Shown here piece by piece: positions 1 to 9,744 of a DNA stretch of 64,000 nucleotides (position 1 is its first letter; each line of letters begins with the position of its first letter). The position numbers were made by a program, and so were the translations under genes. This DNA comes from Tessaracoccus rhinocerotis (GTDB taxonomy: Bacteria; Actinomycetota; Actinomycetes; Propionibacteriales; Propionibacteriaceae). Under the pieces are notes generated by a model that made no database searches, had not been told where the DNA came from, and worked only from the letters and a program-made list of their open reading frames with translations. The stretch is from the NCBI RefSeq assembly GCF_007197885.1, contig NZ_VKKG01000001.1, forward strand, positions 766,334 through 830,333, written 5' to 3'.

Positions 1-2
1 TG

Positions 3-1271
3 GGCGTGGTGATCGGGACCATGGCAGTGGTGGTCATGGTCTCGCTCGGTGTGGGGTTGTCGAAGGCCCAGCTCGACTCCATCGAGCAGTACGCCAGCCT
101 CCGCCAGATCACCGTCCACGCCACCTCGATGATGGAGGGCGAGCCGGATGCCGACGTGGTGGCCATGGACGACAACCTGGTGGCCGAGCTGGAGTCGCTG
201 CCGGGGGTCTCCGACGTCTGGCCGGTCTACTTCGCCGACGCGGAGGTCAACCTGCGGGGGACGGTCAACTGGATGCAGCTCATGGGGGTCCCGCACTCGA
301 TGCTGGAGTCCCTCGACGTGGAGTTCGCCTCCGGCGGTGTCCCCGAGGTGGGAGCACCGCTGGCCCTGGTGGCCGGCGACAAGGTGGGCGAGATGTACTT
401 CTGGGACCCGGTCACCGGCATGCCGCTCGAGGTGGACATGGCCACCGAGCAGTTCTTCGTGACCTTCCCCGGCGGCGCCGGACCGGGCGAGCCGCAACCC
501 GGCGGGGGCGACGGTGAGGACCCGGTCACGGTGGCGCCGCCGCAGAAGTTCCTGGTCCCCGTCGCGGGTGTCCTGGCGGGCGAGGAGATGGAGTGGGGCC
601 AGCACTCGGGGATGCTGTACGTGGACATGGCAGCCCTGGTCAGGACGCTGGAGGAGGCGTTCCCGGGCAAGGCCCTGCCCGGCCAGCCGGCCACCCCCAG
701 CGGCAAACCGGTCGGCGCCTTCGTCTACTCGCAACTGGTGCTCATGGCCGACGACGTCGCGGCCGCCAAGGAGTTGACCACGTCCCTGCGGGAGCAGGGC
801 TACCAGATCGACGCAGCCGTGGAGTGGATGGACCAGATGGAGCAGCAGTCGGCTCTGATCCAGGCCGTCTTCGGCGGCATCGGGCTGATCTCGCTCCTGG
901 TGGCCGCCATCGGCATCGCGAACACGATGCTGATGAGCGTCTACGAGCGCACCCGCGAGATCGGCATCATGAAGGTCCTGGGCGCGGCCCTGCGCGACAT
1001 CCGCAACATGTTCCTGCTGGAGTCGGCGTGCATCGGGTTCTTCGGCGGCTTCTTCGGGCTGCTGCTGAGCCTGGCCGTCTCCGCGGTGCTGAACGCCACC
1101 CTCGGCGGCGCCATGGACATGGGCATGGGCGCCAGCGAGCTCTCGGTCATCCCCGCATGGCTCGCCCTGGGCGCGGTGGCTTTCTCCACGCTCATCGGCA
1201 CGGTCGCGGGACTGGTCCCCGCCCAGCGGGCGATGCGGCTCAGCGCGCTGGGAGCGATTCGCGCGCAGTGA
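3..1271 (+). CDS. ABC transporter permease, MacB/FtsX type (5' end missing)
   Basis: The visible 420-odd residues open inside the first membrane segment ([15 protein letters not shown]), so the true start is upstream of the window. A long extracytoplasmic domain follows. The C-terminal FtsX core has three membrane segments near visible residues 288-308, 339-360 and 385-405, with the family pattern [22 protein letters not shown] between the first two. It ends with [17 protein letters not shown]. In this family the permease pairs with a LolD/MacB-type ATPase and moves lipids, peptides or drugs by a mechanical cycle; the ATPase would lie outside the window. The last 32 bases overlap the end of pntB on the other strand. 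Family assignment is firm, substrate unknown. Confidence 0.85.
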   Translation, partial: GVVIGTMAVVVMVSLGVGLSKAQLDSIEQYASLRQITVHATSMMEGEPDADVVAMDDNLVAELESLPGVSDVWPVYFADAEVNLRGTVNWMQLMGVPHSMLESLDVEFASGGVPEVGAPLALVAGDKVGEMYFWDPVTGMPLEVDMATEQFFVTFPGGAGPGEPQPGGGDGEDPVTVAPPQKFLVPVAGVLAGEEMEWGQHSGMLYVDMAALVRTLEEAFPGKALPGQPATPSGKPVGAFVYSQLVLMADDVAAAKELTTSLREQGYQIDAAVEWMDQMEQQSALIQAVFGGIGLISLLVAAIGIANTMLMSVYERTREIGIMKVLGAALRDIRNMFLLESACIGFFGGFFGLLLSLAVSAVLNATLGGAMDMGMGASELSVIPAWLALGAVAFSTLIGTVAGLVPAQRAMRLSALGAIRAQ

Positions 1272-2658
1272 CGGGCAGCGCGGCGACGATGGCCTGCGTG
1301 GAGGCCTTCGCGTCCCCGAAGCACATCAGCGTGTTGTCCCGGAAGAACAGCGGGTTCTGCACGCCCGCGTAGCCGGCGGCCATGGAGCGCTTGAACACCA
1401 CGACGGTGCCCGCCTCCCACACGCGCAGCACCGGCATGCCCGAGATCGGCGAGCCGGGGACCTCCGCGGCGGGGTTGACGGTGTCGTTGGCACCGATGAC
1501 GAGCACGACGTCGGTGTGCGCCAGGTCGTCGTTGATCTCGTCCATCTCCAGGACGATGTCGTAGGGCACGTGCGCCTCGGCCAGCAGCACGTTCATGTGC
1601 CCGGGCAGGCGCCCGGCCACGGGGTGGATGCCGAAGCGCACCTCGACGCCCCGCTCCTGCAGCTGGTTGACGAGGTCGGCCACCGGGTACTGCGCCTGCG
1701 CGACGGCCATGCCGTAGCCGGGCACGATGACGACGCTGCGTGCGTCCGCGAGCAGGTGGGCCACCTCGGTCGTGGACGCCTCGCGGTGCTCCCCCGCCTC
1801 GCCGGTGGTGGCCGGGGCGGTGTTGTCGCCGAAGCCGCCCAGGATCACGGAGATGAAGGAACGGTTCATCGCCTTGCACATGATGTAGGAAAGGATCGCG
1901 CCGGAGGCCCCGACGAGGGCGCCGGTGATGACCAGCACGCTCATGTCGAGCATGAAACCGCTGAATGCCGCGGCCCAGCCGGAGTAGGAGTTCAGCATCG
2001 AGATCACCACGGGCATGTCCGCGCCGCCGATGGCGGCCACCAGGTGCACGCCGAGCCACAGCGAGAGCACGGTCATCGAGACGAGGGCGATGATCGAGCC
2101 GCTGCCCAGGTACCACCAGCCGAGGAGCGCGATCGCCACGACGGTGGCCAGGTTCAGCCAGTGCCTGCCCGGCAGCACCAGCGGCCGCGACTTCAGTTTG
2201 CCGTTCAGCTTGCCCCAGGCGACGATGGAGCCGGTGAACGTGACCGCACCGATGAAGATGCCGAGGTAGACCTCGACGGCGTGGAACGGTTCCGGGTCGG
2301 GGTGCTGGAAGTGGACGTTGAATCCCACCAGCACGGCTGCCGCGCCGACGAAGCTGTGCAGCAGCGCGATCAGCTCGGGCATCCCGGTCATCTCGACCCT
2401 GCGGGCGCGCCACACGCCGATGGTGCCGCCGATGGCGATGGCGGAGTACAGGAGGACGGCCGACAGCGGCTGCAGCTCGTGGTTGCGGTAGTCGGTCCAG
2501 GCGATGGCGAAGTTGGTGGCGACGAGGGCGAACACCATCCCCATCACCCCGTAGACGTTGCCACGCCTGGCGGTCTCGTGCTTGCTCAGCCCGGCCAGCG
2601 CGAGGACGAACATCAGGCCGGAGGCGATGTAGGTGGCGTCGATGAAGTTGTTCAGCAC
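1240..2658 (-). CDS. pntB: NAD(P) transhydrogenase subunit beta
   Basis: 472 residues, close to the usual length of PntB (about 460). The N-terminal two thirds is a run of membrane segments (proton channel, domain II). The C-terminal NADP(H)-binding domain III shows [15 protein letters not shown] near residue 311 and [14 protein letters not shown] near residue 384, both family signatures. With PntA it couples hydride transfer from NADH to NADP+ to proton re-entry at the cytoplasmic membrane. It starts with GTG, three bases after the pntA stop, so the pair is co-translated. Its last 32 bases overlap the convergent permease gene. A source of NADPH fits a genome that also encodes an NADP isocitrate dehydrogenase. 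Confidence 0.95.
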   Translation of the reverse strand: MLNNFIDATYIASGLMFVLALAGLSKHETARRGNVYGVMGMVFALVATNFAIAWTDYRNHELQPLSAVLLYSAIAIGGTIGVWRARRVEMTGMPELIALLHSFVGAAAVLVGFNVHFQHPDPEPFHAVEVYLGIFIGAVTFTGSIVAWGKLNGKLKSRPLVLPGRHWLNLATVVAIALLGWWYLGSGSIIALVSMTVLSLWLGVHLVAAIGGADMPVVISMLNSYSGWAAAFSGFMLDMSVLVITGALVGASGAILSYIMCKAMNRSFISVILGGFGDNTAPATTGEAGEHREASTTEVAHLLADARSVVIVPGYGMAVAQAQYPVADLVNQLQERGVEVRFGIHPVAGRLPGHMNVLLAEAHVPYDIVLEMDEINDDLAHTDVVLVIGANDTVNPAAEVPGSPISGMPVLRVWEAGTVVVFKRSMAAGYAGVQNPLFFRDNTLMCFGDAKASTQAIVAALPVTARESLPAR

Positions 2659-2661
2659 GGC

Positions 2662-4200
2662 TCAGCCCTTCCTGAACATGCCCAGCATGCGGGCGGTGAC
2701 GGTGAACCCGCCGAAGACGTTGATGGAGGCGATGAGGACGGCCACGAAGGCCAGGCCCTTGACCAGCCACGAGTCGCTCGCGAGCTGGGTCATGGCGCCG
2801 ACGATGATGATGCCGCTGATGGCGTTGGTGACGCTCATCAGGGGCGTGTGGAGCGCGTGGGTCACGTTCCACACGACGTAGTAGCCCACCACCACCGCCA
2901 CCGCGAAGATCCCGAAGAGGGACACGAACCCGGTGGGAGCGAAGGTGAGAGCGGCCACCAGCCCAAGTGAGCCGACGCCGACCGCGACCACCTGGTGCCA
3001 CCAGGGGCGCTTCGGTCTCGGTGGTTCCGGTTCGGCCGCCGGCTCGGCGACGGGGGCCGGTGCGGGGGCGGCGGAGACCTGGATCGGGGGTGGCGGGAAC
3101 GTGACCTCGCCGTCCCTCGCGACGGTCATGGTGCGCACGATCTCGTCGTCGAAGTCGACGACCAGCCGGCCGTCCTTCCCGGGGGTCATGAGGGCCAGGA
3201 CGTTGACGAGGTTGGTGCCGTAGAGCTGGGAGGCCTGCCCCGGGAGCCGGGCGGCGAGGTCGGTCCAGCCGATGATGGTGACGCCGCCGTCGGTGATGAA
3301 CGTCTCCCCGGGGCGGGTCAGCTCGCAGTTGCCGCCGCCGGCTGCCGCGAGGTCGACGATCACCGAGCCGTTGCGCATCGAGGCCACCATCTCGGCGGTG
3401 ATCAGTCGCGGCGAAGGTCGGCCGGGGATGGCTGCGGTGGTGATGATGATGTCCACCTCGGCGGCCTGCTGCGCGTACAGCCGGGCGGCGCGTTCGGCGT
3501 AGTCGGCGCCCACCTCGCGTGCGTAGCCGTCGGAGCTCACGCCCTGGTCGTCGGCGCCGACGTGCAGGAAGGTGGCGCCCATGGACTCCACCTGTTCGGC
3601 CGTCTCGGGGCGCACGTCAGTGGCGCGCACGACGGCGCCCATCGCGCCGGCGGCGCCGATGGCGGCCAGGCCGGCGACGCCGGTGCCGGCCACGAGCACC
3701 TTGGCGGGCGGGACCTTGCCCGCGGCGGTGACCTGGCCGGTGAAGAACCTGCCGAAGACGTGGGCCGCCTCGACGACGGCACGGTAACCGGAGATGTTGG
3801 CCATGGCGCTGAGCGCGTCCATCGACTGGGCGCGGGACGTGCGCGGCACCATGTCCATGCTCATCGCGGTCACGCCCTGCGCGGCGAGCCGGGCGGTCAG
3901 CCCCGGCTCCTGGCGGGGGGTCAGGAAGGCGACCAACACGGCCCCGGCTCGCATCGTCGCGAGCTGGGCATCCGTGGGCGGGTGGAGGGCGACCACGACG
4001 TCGCCACCCCACACGTGTTCGGGCCCGACGACCAGCGCACCGGCCTCCGCGTAGGCGGCGTCGTCGAAGGCGGAGCGCTCGCCGGCCCCCTCCTCGACGA
4101 GCACCCGGTGGCCGAGGTCCAGCAGTTGCCGGACCGTCCGAGGGGTGGCCGCGACCCGGGTCTCGCCGCGGGCGGACTCGTTGGGAACTCCGATATCCAT
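2662..4200 (-). CDS. pntA: NAD(P) transhydrogenase subunit alpha
   Basis: 512 residues from the ATG (MDIGVPNES), the length of the undivided E. coli-type alpha subunit. Residues 1-370 form the NAD(H)-binding domain I, with a Rossmann loop [20 protein letters not shown] near residue 165. A Pro/Ala-rich linker ([17 protein letters not shown], near 378) leads to membrane segments ending in LGMFRKG. Many actinobacteria split this subunit into PntAA and PntAB; here the two are fused. The open frame continues upstream of the ATG, but that extension is low-complexity and unrelated to PntA, so the ATG is chosen. A -10 box (TAGTTT) 7 bases before the ATG suggests a leaderless transcript. pntB follows directly. 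Confidence 0.95.
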   Translation of the reverse strand: MDIGVPNESARGETRVAATPRTVRQLLDLGHRVLVEEGAGERSAFDDAAYAEAGALVVGPEHVWGGDVVVALHPPTDAQLATMRAGAVLVAFLTPRQEPGLTARLAAQGVTAMSMDMVPRTSRAQSMDALSAMANISGYRAVVEAAHVFGRFFTGQVTAAGKVPPAKVLVAGTGVAGLAAIGAAGAMGAVVRATDVRPETAEQVESMGATFLHVGADDQGVSSDGYAREVGADYAERAARLYAQQAAEVDIIITTAAIPGRPSPRLITAEMVASMRNGSVIVDLAAAGGGNCELTRPGETFITDGGVTIIGWTDLAARLPGQASQLYGTNLVNVLALMTPGKDGRLVVDFDDEIVRTMTVARDGEVTFPPPPIQVSAAPAPAPVAEPAAEPEPPRPKRPWWHQVVAVGVGSLGLVAALTFAPTGFVSLFGIFAVAVVVGYYVVWNVTHALHTPLMSVTNAISGIIIVGAMTQLASDSWLVKGLAFVAVLIASINVFGGFTVTARMLGMFRKG

Positions 4201-4207
4201 GTGGCAC

Positions 4208-4213
4208 AAACTA
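4208..4213 (-). promoter_or_regulatory. -10 box of pntA (leaderless)
   Basis: TAGTTT on the minus strand, 7 bases before the pntA ATG. Transcription would start at or next to the start codon; no Shine-Dalgarno sequence is present. Confidence 0.55.
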
Positions 4214-4263
4214 GCCGGAGTCATCCGTGTGGATAGCGGCGGGGTCGGTGCAAGATGGGTCGC

Positions 4264-4395
4264 ATGGCGGTCGAGGTGAGGACAGAGACCCGGTTCGAGG
4301 GCGTGCAGGCGGTGCTCGGGCCGAGGAGACCGACCTCCAACGTCTGGCTCGGGTTCCCCCGCATCCTGAGGCGCCACGACCTCAGCTCCTTGTGA
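4264..4395 (+). pseudogene. N-terminal remnant of a GNAT acetyltransferase
   Basis: A 43-residue frame between divergent pntA and convergent menD. Its sequence ([19 protein letters not shown] and on) matches my recollection of the opening of a GNAT-family acetyltransferase group that begins with a TRFEDVxxVLGPKRP-like stretch. The catalytic fold is absent: the frame stops within 45 codons and menD occupies the other strand from 4382. A CAAGAT box 7 bases before the ATG looks like the leaderless -10 used elsewhere in the window with one base changed. I read it as the surviving head of a deleted gene. It could also be a short expressed peptide. The family match is from memory, not a search. Confidence 0.4.
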
Positions 4396-5947
4396 CCCCG
4401 GTCCGCGGGATCCTCGCCACCACGAGTTGGCGACCCTGCACCCGGGCGGCCAGCGCCGCCTCCAGCTCCTCGGGCGTGCCGACCGTCGTGGCCCGCCAGC
4501 CGAGAGCCGCACCGACGGCCGCCAGGTCGAGGCCCTGCGGGGTTCCGAAGACGCGTTCGAAGGCCGGCGCGTAGGCGGGGGCGCCCTGCTCGAGCGTCTC
4601 GAAGATGGCACCACCGTCGTCGTCGGCCACCACCACCCTGAGGTCGGCCGCAGGCTCCTGGGCGGGGTGGACCAGGGCCCCGAGGTCGTGCTGCAGCGTC
4701 AGGTCGCCGAGCAGCACCGTGGTCGGTCTGCCGGTGGCGAGCGCGACCCCGGTGGCGGTCGCGAGCGTGCCGTCGATGCCGGCGAGCCCACGGTTGGCCC
4801 AGGTCCGGATCGGGTGCGGGGCGATCGGCGCCAGGTCGGCGTCGCGGATGGTCTGGCTGGAGCCCAGGAACAGGTTGTCGCCCGGCGCGACGCTGCCGAG
4901 CACGCCGGCGACGACGGCGGCCCGGTCGAGGCCGGGACCGCCACGGGCCGGGAGCGCCTCGTCGGCGGCGAGCCACTGCGCGAGCCAGCCCTCCGGCTGG
5001 CCCGTCAGGAGGACCCGGTCCGCCACCACCGATGCACGGGACCCGACGTCGAACCAGTCGGCCCGGTCGCTGACCACCACGAGTTCCACGTCGGGCCGCG
5101 ACAGCAGGCGGGTCACCGGCCGCGACAGCGTCGGGTGCCCGAAGCAGACCACGCGCTCGATGCGCCCGCCGAGCTCCGACTCCAGCAGCAGTCGGTAGCC
5201 GGCAACCGCGTTCCCACCGGCGCGGGCGTTGCTCGAGGGTTCGGCGAACAGGGGTGCGCCCGCGAGTTCCGCCGCCGCGCGCGCCTCCGTGCCGACGGCG
5301 GCGCCGGCATCACCGACGAGCACCACGGTGGGGCGCTCGTCCAGCTCGACGACGGTGGCGCCGACGCTCCCGGAGACCTCCGCCACGCGCACCTCCACGT
5401 CCGGGACGGGCCCGACGTGCGGCGAGGGGAACTCCACGTTCAGCTGCACCGGGCCGGGGCGCCGGGTCCGCACCCCGGCTGCGAGCACGTGGGCGCGCTG
5501 CACGGCCGCGGTCCAGGCCTCGACGCTGCCGGAGGCCGCGGACAACCGCAGCACCCCCAGCGCGGAGGGACCGAGGACGCCCACCTGGTCCGTGGTCTGG
5601 TTGGCGCCGGTGCCGACGGCCTCGGCCGGCCGGTCCGCCGTGACGAGCAGCAGCGGGACACCGGCCGCCCGTGCCTCCATCGCGGCCGGGGCGAGGTTGG
5701 CGACGGCGGTTCCCGAGGTGGTCACCACGGCCACCGGGCGCCCCGACGCCTTCGCCAGGCCGAGGGCGGTGAAGGCGGCGACGCGCTCGTCGACGCGCAC
5801 GTGGAGGCGCAGCCGGCCGGCCGCGTCGGCCGCGTGCAGGGCCAGGGACAGGGGCGCGTTGCGGGAACCGGGGGCGAGCACGACGTCGGTGGCACCGCAG
5901 GCGGCCAACGTCTCCACGACGACCGCTCCCAGCAGTGGTGAGTTCAC
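4382..5947 (-). CDS. menD: SEPHCHC synthase (menaquinone biosynthesis)
   Basis: 521 residues. This thiamine-diphosphate enzyme joins 2-oxoglutarate to isochorismate, the first committed step to menaquinone. The N-terminal signature [16 protein letters not shown] is diagnostic for MenD. The glutamate region ([20 protein letters not shown]) and the C-terminal cofactor site ([14 protein letters not shown], then [19 protein letters not shown]) are intact. The ATG overlaps the menC stop by 4 bases. It is the last gene of the TM2-menE-menA-menC-menD operon. menF, menH and menB are not in the window. Confidence 0.95.
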   Translation of the reverse strand: MNSPLLGAVVVETLAACGATDVVLAPGSRNAPLSLALHAADAAGRLRLHVRVDERVAAFTALGLAKASGRPVAVVTTSGTAVANLAPAAMEARAAGVPLLLVTADRPAEAVGTGANQTTDQVGVLGPSALGVLRLSAASGSVEAWTAAVQRAHVLAAGVRTRRPGPVQLNVEFPSPHVGPVPDVEVRVAEVSGSVGATVVELDERPTVVLVGDAGAAVGTEARAAAELAGAPLFAEPSSNARAGGNAVAGYRLLLESELGGRIERVVCFGHPTLSRPVTRLLSRPDVELVVVSDRADWFDVGSRASVVADRVLLTGQPEGWLAQWLAADEALPARGGPGLDRAAVVAGVLGSVAPGDNLFLGSSQTIRDADLAPIAPHPIRTWANRGLAGIDGTLATATGVALATGRPTTVLLGDLTLQHDLGALVHPAQEPAADLRVVVADDDGGAIFETLEQGAPAYAPAFERVFGTPQGLDLAAVGAALGWRATTVGTPEELEAALAARVQGRQLVVARIPRTGVTRS

Positions 5948-6906
5948 AATTCCTCCAAGTCAGGCCTGCCGAGCAGCGCGGCCGCGCGCCCCAGCCGTTG
6001 CCGCCACCAGAGTGCCACCTCGGGGGCCGCCGCGACCCGTGCGAGCGCGTCCCGGTCCACGTGCAGCCCCCGAACCGGCAGCTCGCCGTCGACGGCCCGC
6101 AGGGGGTCGTGGGCGACGTCGTCGAGGAGCAGTGACGCGGTCTCGAGGCCGCAGGCGTGCGAGAGTTCCGGGAGCGCGGCTGCCAGTGCCACGCCGGCGC
6201 GCAGGCCGACCGAGGTCTCCAGCGCGCTCGAGACCACCGCTGGCAGCCCGAGGCGTTCGGCCAGTTCGAGCGCGGCGCGGACCCCGCCGAGGGGCTGCGC
6301 CTTGAGGATGGCGACGTCGACGATGTCCCTCACTGCGAGGGGGTCGACCGCCCGCCGGATGGACTCGTCGGCGGCGATCGGCACGGCGATCCCCGCGGCG
6401 TCGAGGCCGCGACGCAGTTGCCGCAGCTCCTCGACGCTGCGGCACGGCTGCTCGGCGTACTCGAGCCCGAACTGCGAGAGCTCGCGCAGCGCCTCCAGCG
6501 CACCGGCGACGTCCCAGGCCGCGTTGGCGTCCACGCGCACCAGCCCGTCGGGCCCGAGGGCCTCGCGCACCGCCGCCACGCGGGCCACGTCGTCGCCGAG
6601 TCGCTCACCGCTCTGGGCGACCTTCACCTTCGCGGTCCGGCAACCCGCCTGCCGCACCCTCGCAGCGGCCTGCTCTGGGCCGACGGCGGGGACGATCGCG
6701 TTCACGGGCACGCTGCTGCGGACGGGGGTGGGGAACCCGACCTCGGCGGCCTCCAGCGCGGCCGCCAGCCAGCGGGCGGCCACGGCGTCGTCATACTCGG
6801 GGAACGGGCTCCACTCGCCCCACCCGGCCGGCCCCTCCAGGAGGACGCCCTGCCTGCGGGTGATCCCCCGGAAGCGCGTGGTGAGTGCGATGTCGTAGAC
6901 GATCAC
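5944..6906 (-). CDS. menC: o-succinylbenzoate synthase
   Basis: 320 residues from a GTG start, an enolase-superfamily enzyme that dehydrates SHCHC to o-succinylbenzoate. The catalytic Lys pair is in CRTAKVKVAQSG (about residue 90). Metal ligands follow in LVRVDANAAWD, EYAEQPC and PIAADESI, in the order typical of MenC. It lies 13 bases downstream of menA and overlaps menD by 4 bases, so it is translated with the rest of the menaquinone operon. Confidence 0.93.
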   Translation of the reverse strand: MIVYDIALTTRFRGITRRQGVLLEGPAGWGEWSPFPEYDDAVAARWLAAALEAAEVGFPTPVRSSVPVNAIVPAVGPEQAAARVRQAGCRTAKVKVAQSGERLGDDVARVAAVREALGPDGLVRVDANAAWDVAGALEALRELSQFGLEYAEQPCRSVEELRQLRRGLDAAGIAVPIAADESIRRAVDPLAVRDIVDVAILKAQPLGGVRAALELAERLGLPAVVSSALETSVGLRAGVALAAALPELSHACGLETASLLLDDVAHDPLRAVDGELPVRGLHVDRDALARVAAAPEVALWWRQRLGRAAALLGRPDLEEL

Positions 6907-6919
6907 GGCAGCACCGGGC

Positions 6920-7798
6920 TCAGCCCGCGAAGGTGCCGACGAGCAGGCCCAGGCCCACGCCGAGCTCGGTCATGCTGGTGCCGCGCAGCAGCGGGATCAG
7001 GGCGGTTCCCGTGGCACCGCCGAGCATCCGGCTGAGCGGCGCGAACGCCATCCCGAAGGCCAGCAGCGCGATCAGCGCGGCCCACGTGGTCAGGGCCGCG
7101 AAGACCACCACCGACACGGCCGCGAGCGCGACCAGGGCGACGTAGAACCAGCGGGTGCCGGCGTCGCCGAGGCGGGTCGCGAGGGTCAGCTTGCCGGCGT
7201 CCCTGTCGCGCTCCAGGTCCCGGAGGTTGTTGACCACCAGCAGCGCGCTGGCCAGCAGGCCGATGGCGCAGGCGGCGGCCCACGTCGCCGGGGGCACGGC
7301 GTCGCCGATGACGTAGGCGGTGCCGGAGACGGCCACCAGGCCGAAGAACACGAACACGAACAGCTCGCCGAGACCCAGGTAGCCGTAGGGCCGCTTGCCG
7401 CCGGTGTAGAACCACGCGGCGAGGATGCACACCAGGCCGACGGCCACCAACCACCAGTGGCCGGTGACGGCCACGATGACCAAGCCAGCCACGGCGGCGA
7501 CGCCGAAGCAGATGAACGCGGCCCGCTTCACAGCTGCGCCGCTGGCAAGGCCGGAGGCGACGAGGCGGACCGGACCCACTCGGTCGTCGTCGGTGCCGCG
7601 CACGCCGTCGGAGTAGTCGTTGGCGTAGTTGACGCCGATCTGGAGGCCGAGGGCCACGAGGAAGCACAGGAGCGCCAGCGGCCAGTCGTACACGCCGGAG
7701 AAGGCGGGCACCGCGGCACCGGCGAGGACGGGCGCGAGCGCCGCGGGCAAGGTGTTCGGGCGCGCGCCGGCCACCCAGACGTTGATGGTGTCTCTCAT
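6920..7798 (-). CDS. menA: 1,4-dihydroxy-2-naphthoate polyprenyltransferase
   Basis: 292 residues from the ATG (MRDTINVWVAGARPNTLPA), a UbiA-type membrane prenyltransferase that attaches the isoprenoid tail to DHNA. The two Asp-rich motifs that bind Mg-pyrophosphate are present: NYANDYSDGVRGTDDDRVG and NNLRDLERDRDAGK. About eight hydrophobic segments are visible. The ATG overlaps the menE stop by 4 bases (ATGA), which fixes the start; the open frame continues further upstream only because it shadows menE. Confidence 0.94.
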   Translation of the reverse strand: MRDTINVWVAGARPNTLPAALAPVLAGAAVPAFSGVYDWPLALLCFLVALGLQIGVNYANDYSDGVRGTDDDRVGPVRLVASGLASGAAVKRAAFICFGVAAVAGLVIVAVTGHWWLVAVGLVCILAAWFYTGGKRPYGYLGLGELFVFVFFGLVAVSGTAYVIGDAVPPATWAAACAIGLLASALLVVNNLRDLERDRDAGKLTLATRLGDAGTRWFYVALVALAAVSVVVFAALTTWAALIALLAFGMAFAPLSRMLGGATGTALIPLLRGTSMTELGVGLGLLVGTFAG

Positions 7799-8820
7799 GA
7801 TTGGACCCACTCTAGGAGAGCGGAGCGGTCCGGTTTGCCACCCGCGGTGCGCGGCAGGGAGTCGACCAGCACGAACTGACGCGGCAGTGCGCTCCTGGGG
7901 AGGTCCGCCGCGAGCGCGCCCCGCCACGCGCCGAGGTCGCCGTGGGTTGCGAACAGCACGATCCGGACGCCCCACTCCTCGTCCGGGACCGCGAGCACGG
8001 CAGCGTCCGGCTCGCGTGCTTCCACCGCCCTGCGGATCCGGCCGAGATCGACGTTCACCCCGCCGGTGATGACGACGTCGTCGAGCCGGCCCCCCACCAC
8101 GAGGTGGGTGCCGTCGAAGGTGCCGAAGTCCCCGGTCAGGAACTCCCCCGCCGGCGCCTCGCCACCCAGGTAGCCGTCGAACAGCATCTGTCCGCCCAGG
8201 GCGATCCGGCCGCTCCCCTCCGGCGCGCGCGCGTCGGGCACGATCCGTACCTCGACGCCGGGCAGCGGGACCCCGTCCCAGACGCAGCCGCCGCACGTCT
8301 CGCTCATGCCATAGGTCTCGATGATCCTGATCCCGGCCGCCTCGGCCCGCTCCCTGAGTTCCCTGCCCAGGGCGGCCCCGCCGACGAGGACGGCGTCGAA
8401 CCCGGCCAGCCGTGCCGTCACGGTCGCGGACCGCAGGGCGCGGTGGAGTTGCGTCGGCACGATGGACAGCGCATCACCCTCGCCGGTGGATCGCGCGTCC
8501 GAGAGGTCGGTGGCGCCCAGGACGGGGCTCCGGCCGGCGGCGTGCGAGCGCACCAGGACCATCAGACCCGCGACGTAGTGCGGCGCCAGCGCGAGATGCC
8601 AGGTGAGGGGGGCGCCCAGCCGCTGCTGCGACGAGGCCGCCGCGGACCGGAGCGCGGTGCGGGACAGCACCACTGGCTTGGAGTCCCCGGTGGAGCCCGA
8701 GGTGGCCACGACGGCGCCGACGTCGGCGGGCAGTTCCGGTGGCACGCCGGGTGCCAGCCAGAGCGCGGGACCGCCCTCCAGCATCCGGGCGACGGCCCCG
8801 GCGGCCCACGCAGCCTCCAC
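7795..8820 (-). CDS. menE: o-succinylbenzoate-CoA ligase
   Basis: 341 residues from GTG (VEAAWAAGAVARMLEGG), two bases after the stop of the TM2 gene. An adenylate-forming enzyme that activates OSB for ring closure by MenB. The phosphate loop (VVATSGSTGDSKPVVLS), the aromatic-binding segment (IIETYGMSETCGGCVWDG), the hinge (GRLDDVVITGGVNVDLGRI) and the A10 lysine (PRTAGGKPDRSALL) are all present, so it should be active. Short relative to Bacillus MenE (about 480 residues), with a trimmed N-terminal domain. Confidence 0.93.
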   Translation of the reverse strand: MEAAWAAGAVARMLEGGPALWLAPGVPPELPADVGAVVATSGSTGDSKPVVLSRTALRSAAASSQQRLGAPLTWHLALAPHYVAGLMVLVRSHAAGRSPVLGATDLSDARSTGEGDALSIVPTQLHRALRSATVTARLAGFDAVLVGGAALGRELRERAEAAGIRIIETYGMSETCGGCVWDGVPLPGVEVRIVPDARAPEGSGRIALGGQMLFDGYLGGEAPAGEFLTGDFGTFDGTHLVVGGRLDDVVITGGVNVDLGRIRRAVEAREPDAAVLAVPDEEWGVRIVLFATHGDLGAWRGALAADLPRSALPRQFVLVDSLPRTAGGKPDRSALLEWVQS

Positions 8821-8822
8821 GC

Positions 8823-9314
8823 TCAGCGCCCGAGCTCCGACTCGGGCTTGGCCAGGATGATGATGAAGTCGACCAGGGCCCACAGGCTGTTGGCGGCCGA
8901 CAGGAGGTACCCGAGACCGGCCATCAGCAGGAGGCTGTCGACCTGCGTGCTGCCTGCGCCCACCACGCCGCCGATCATCAGCAGGAAGCTGATGACGGCC
9001 AGCGCGAGGTGTCCGAGGCCGAGGGCCGTCCTGCCGAGGTAGAAGGAGTGTGCTCCGATTCCCCCCAGGAAGAACGCGAGCAGCGCGGCCGCCACCTTGG
9101 ACTTCGCGGGCGCCTGCGGGTAGGACTGCACCCTGTAGGACATGGCTCCGTAGCTGCCGTAGGGGCTCGGCTGGGCGTACGGGTCAACGCTCTGGCCGTA
9201 GAGGTTGGTGGTCGGCGACGGTCGCGGCGACGGGGTGCCGTGGTGGCCGTAGCCGGTGGGTTCGAACGAGGGACCCGGGCCACCGGGGCCATGGGCGTCG
9301 TACGGGTTGCTCAT
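8823..9314 (-). CDS. TM2 domain membrane protein
   Basis: 163 residues. The first 75 are Gly/Pro/Tyr-rich and disordered (SNPYDAHGPGGPGPSF). A TM2 domain follows: AALLAFFLGGIGAHSFYLGR, with two helices joined by a short turn, then a longer hydrophobic stretch and a charged tail (AKPESELGR). The ATG has a good ribosome site (GGGAGGA, 7 bases upstream). It is the first gene of the men operon with only 2 bases before menE, so it is co-transcribed. TM2 proteins have no agreed function in bacteria; a link with menaquinone enzymes is inferred from position only. Confidence 0.8.
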   Translation of the reverse strand: MSNPYDAHGPGGPGPSFEPTGYGHHGTPSPRPSPTTNLYGQSVDPYAQPSPYGSYGAMSYRVQSYPQAPAKSKVAAALLAFFLGGIGAHSFYLGRTALGLGHLALAVISFLLMIGGVVGAGSTQVDSLLLMAGLGYLLSAANSLWALVDFIIILAKPESELGR

Positions 9315-9408
9315 TCGCGTCCTCCCTGCCGAACCGAGCGCAGCTGCAAACACCCCGAAGGTAGCACCCGCCGCCCCGAGCGGGATTCGTTCGCACGGCT
9401 GCGGCAGG

Positions 9409-9414
9409 TAGGCT
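9409..9414 (+). promoter_or_regulatory. -10 box of the 84-residue membrane protein gene (leaderless)
   Basis: TAGGCT, 6 bases before the GTG at 9421. Confidence 0.5.
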
Positions 9415-9420
9415 GGCGGC

Positions 9421-9675
9421 GTGACCCGGGTACTCATTGTCGTCGTGATCGTCGCCCTGACGATCTACTGCATCGTGGAATTGGCCCAGTCGCACACCTA
9501 CCGCGTCCGGAAGATGCCGAAGTGGCTGTGGGCCTTCACCGTGATCTGCCTGCCGGTGATCGGCCCGTTGGCCTGGCTGATGTGGGGACGCCCCACGGGC
9601 GAGGACCCGCGTCGGTTGCCGAGGGACCAGGGCCCGGACGGCGACGAGGACTTCCTGCGCGGCCTCAGGCCGTGA
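9421..9675 (+). CDS. Small membrane protein, PLDc_N type
   Basis: 84 residues. Two membrane helices (VLIVVVIVALTIYCIVEL and LWAFTVICLPVIGPLAWLMW) are separated by a short basic loop (YRVRKMPK), ending in an acidic tail. This is the PLDc_N layout (the membrane anchor of cardiolipin synthases occurring alone), with the typical GPLAWLMWGRP ending. GTG start with a -10 box 6 bases ahead. Function as a stand-alone protein is unknown. Confidence 0.75.
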   Translation: MTRVLIVVVIVALTIYCIVELAQSHTYRVRKMPKWLWAFTVICLPVIGPLAWLMWGRPTGEDPRRLPRDQGPDGDEDFLRGLRP

Positions 9676-9744
9676 GTGCGATCGCCCACTGACAACCTCG
9701 ATAGACTTGCCGCGGCCTGGAACGGCCCGGAGGAGGAATGCCGG

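Noticed and set aside
941-3001. Very long open frame antisense to pntB and the permease end
   Set aside because: It is Arg/Gly/His-rich and lacks any fold or motif; pntB on the same strand in another frame is certain. Such frames arise from high third-position GC.
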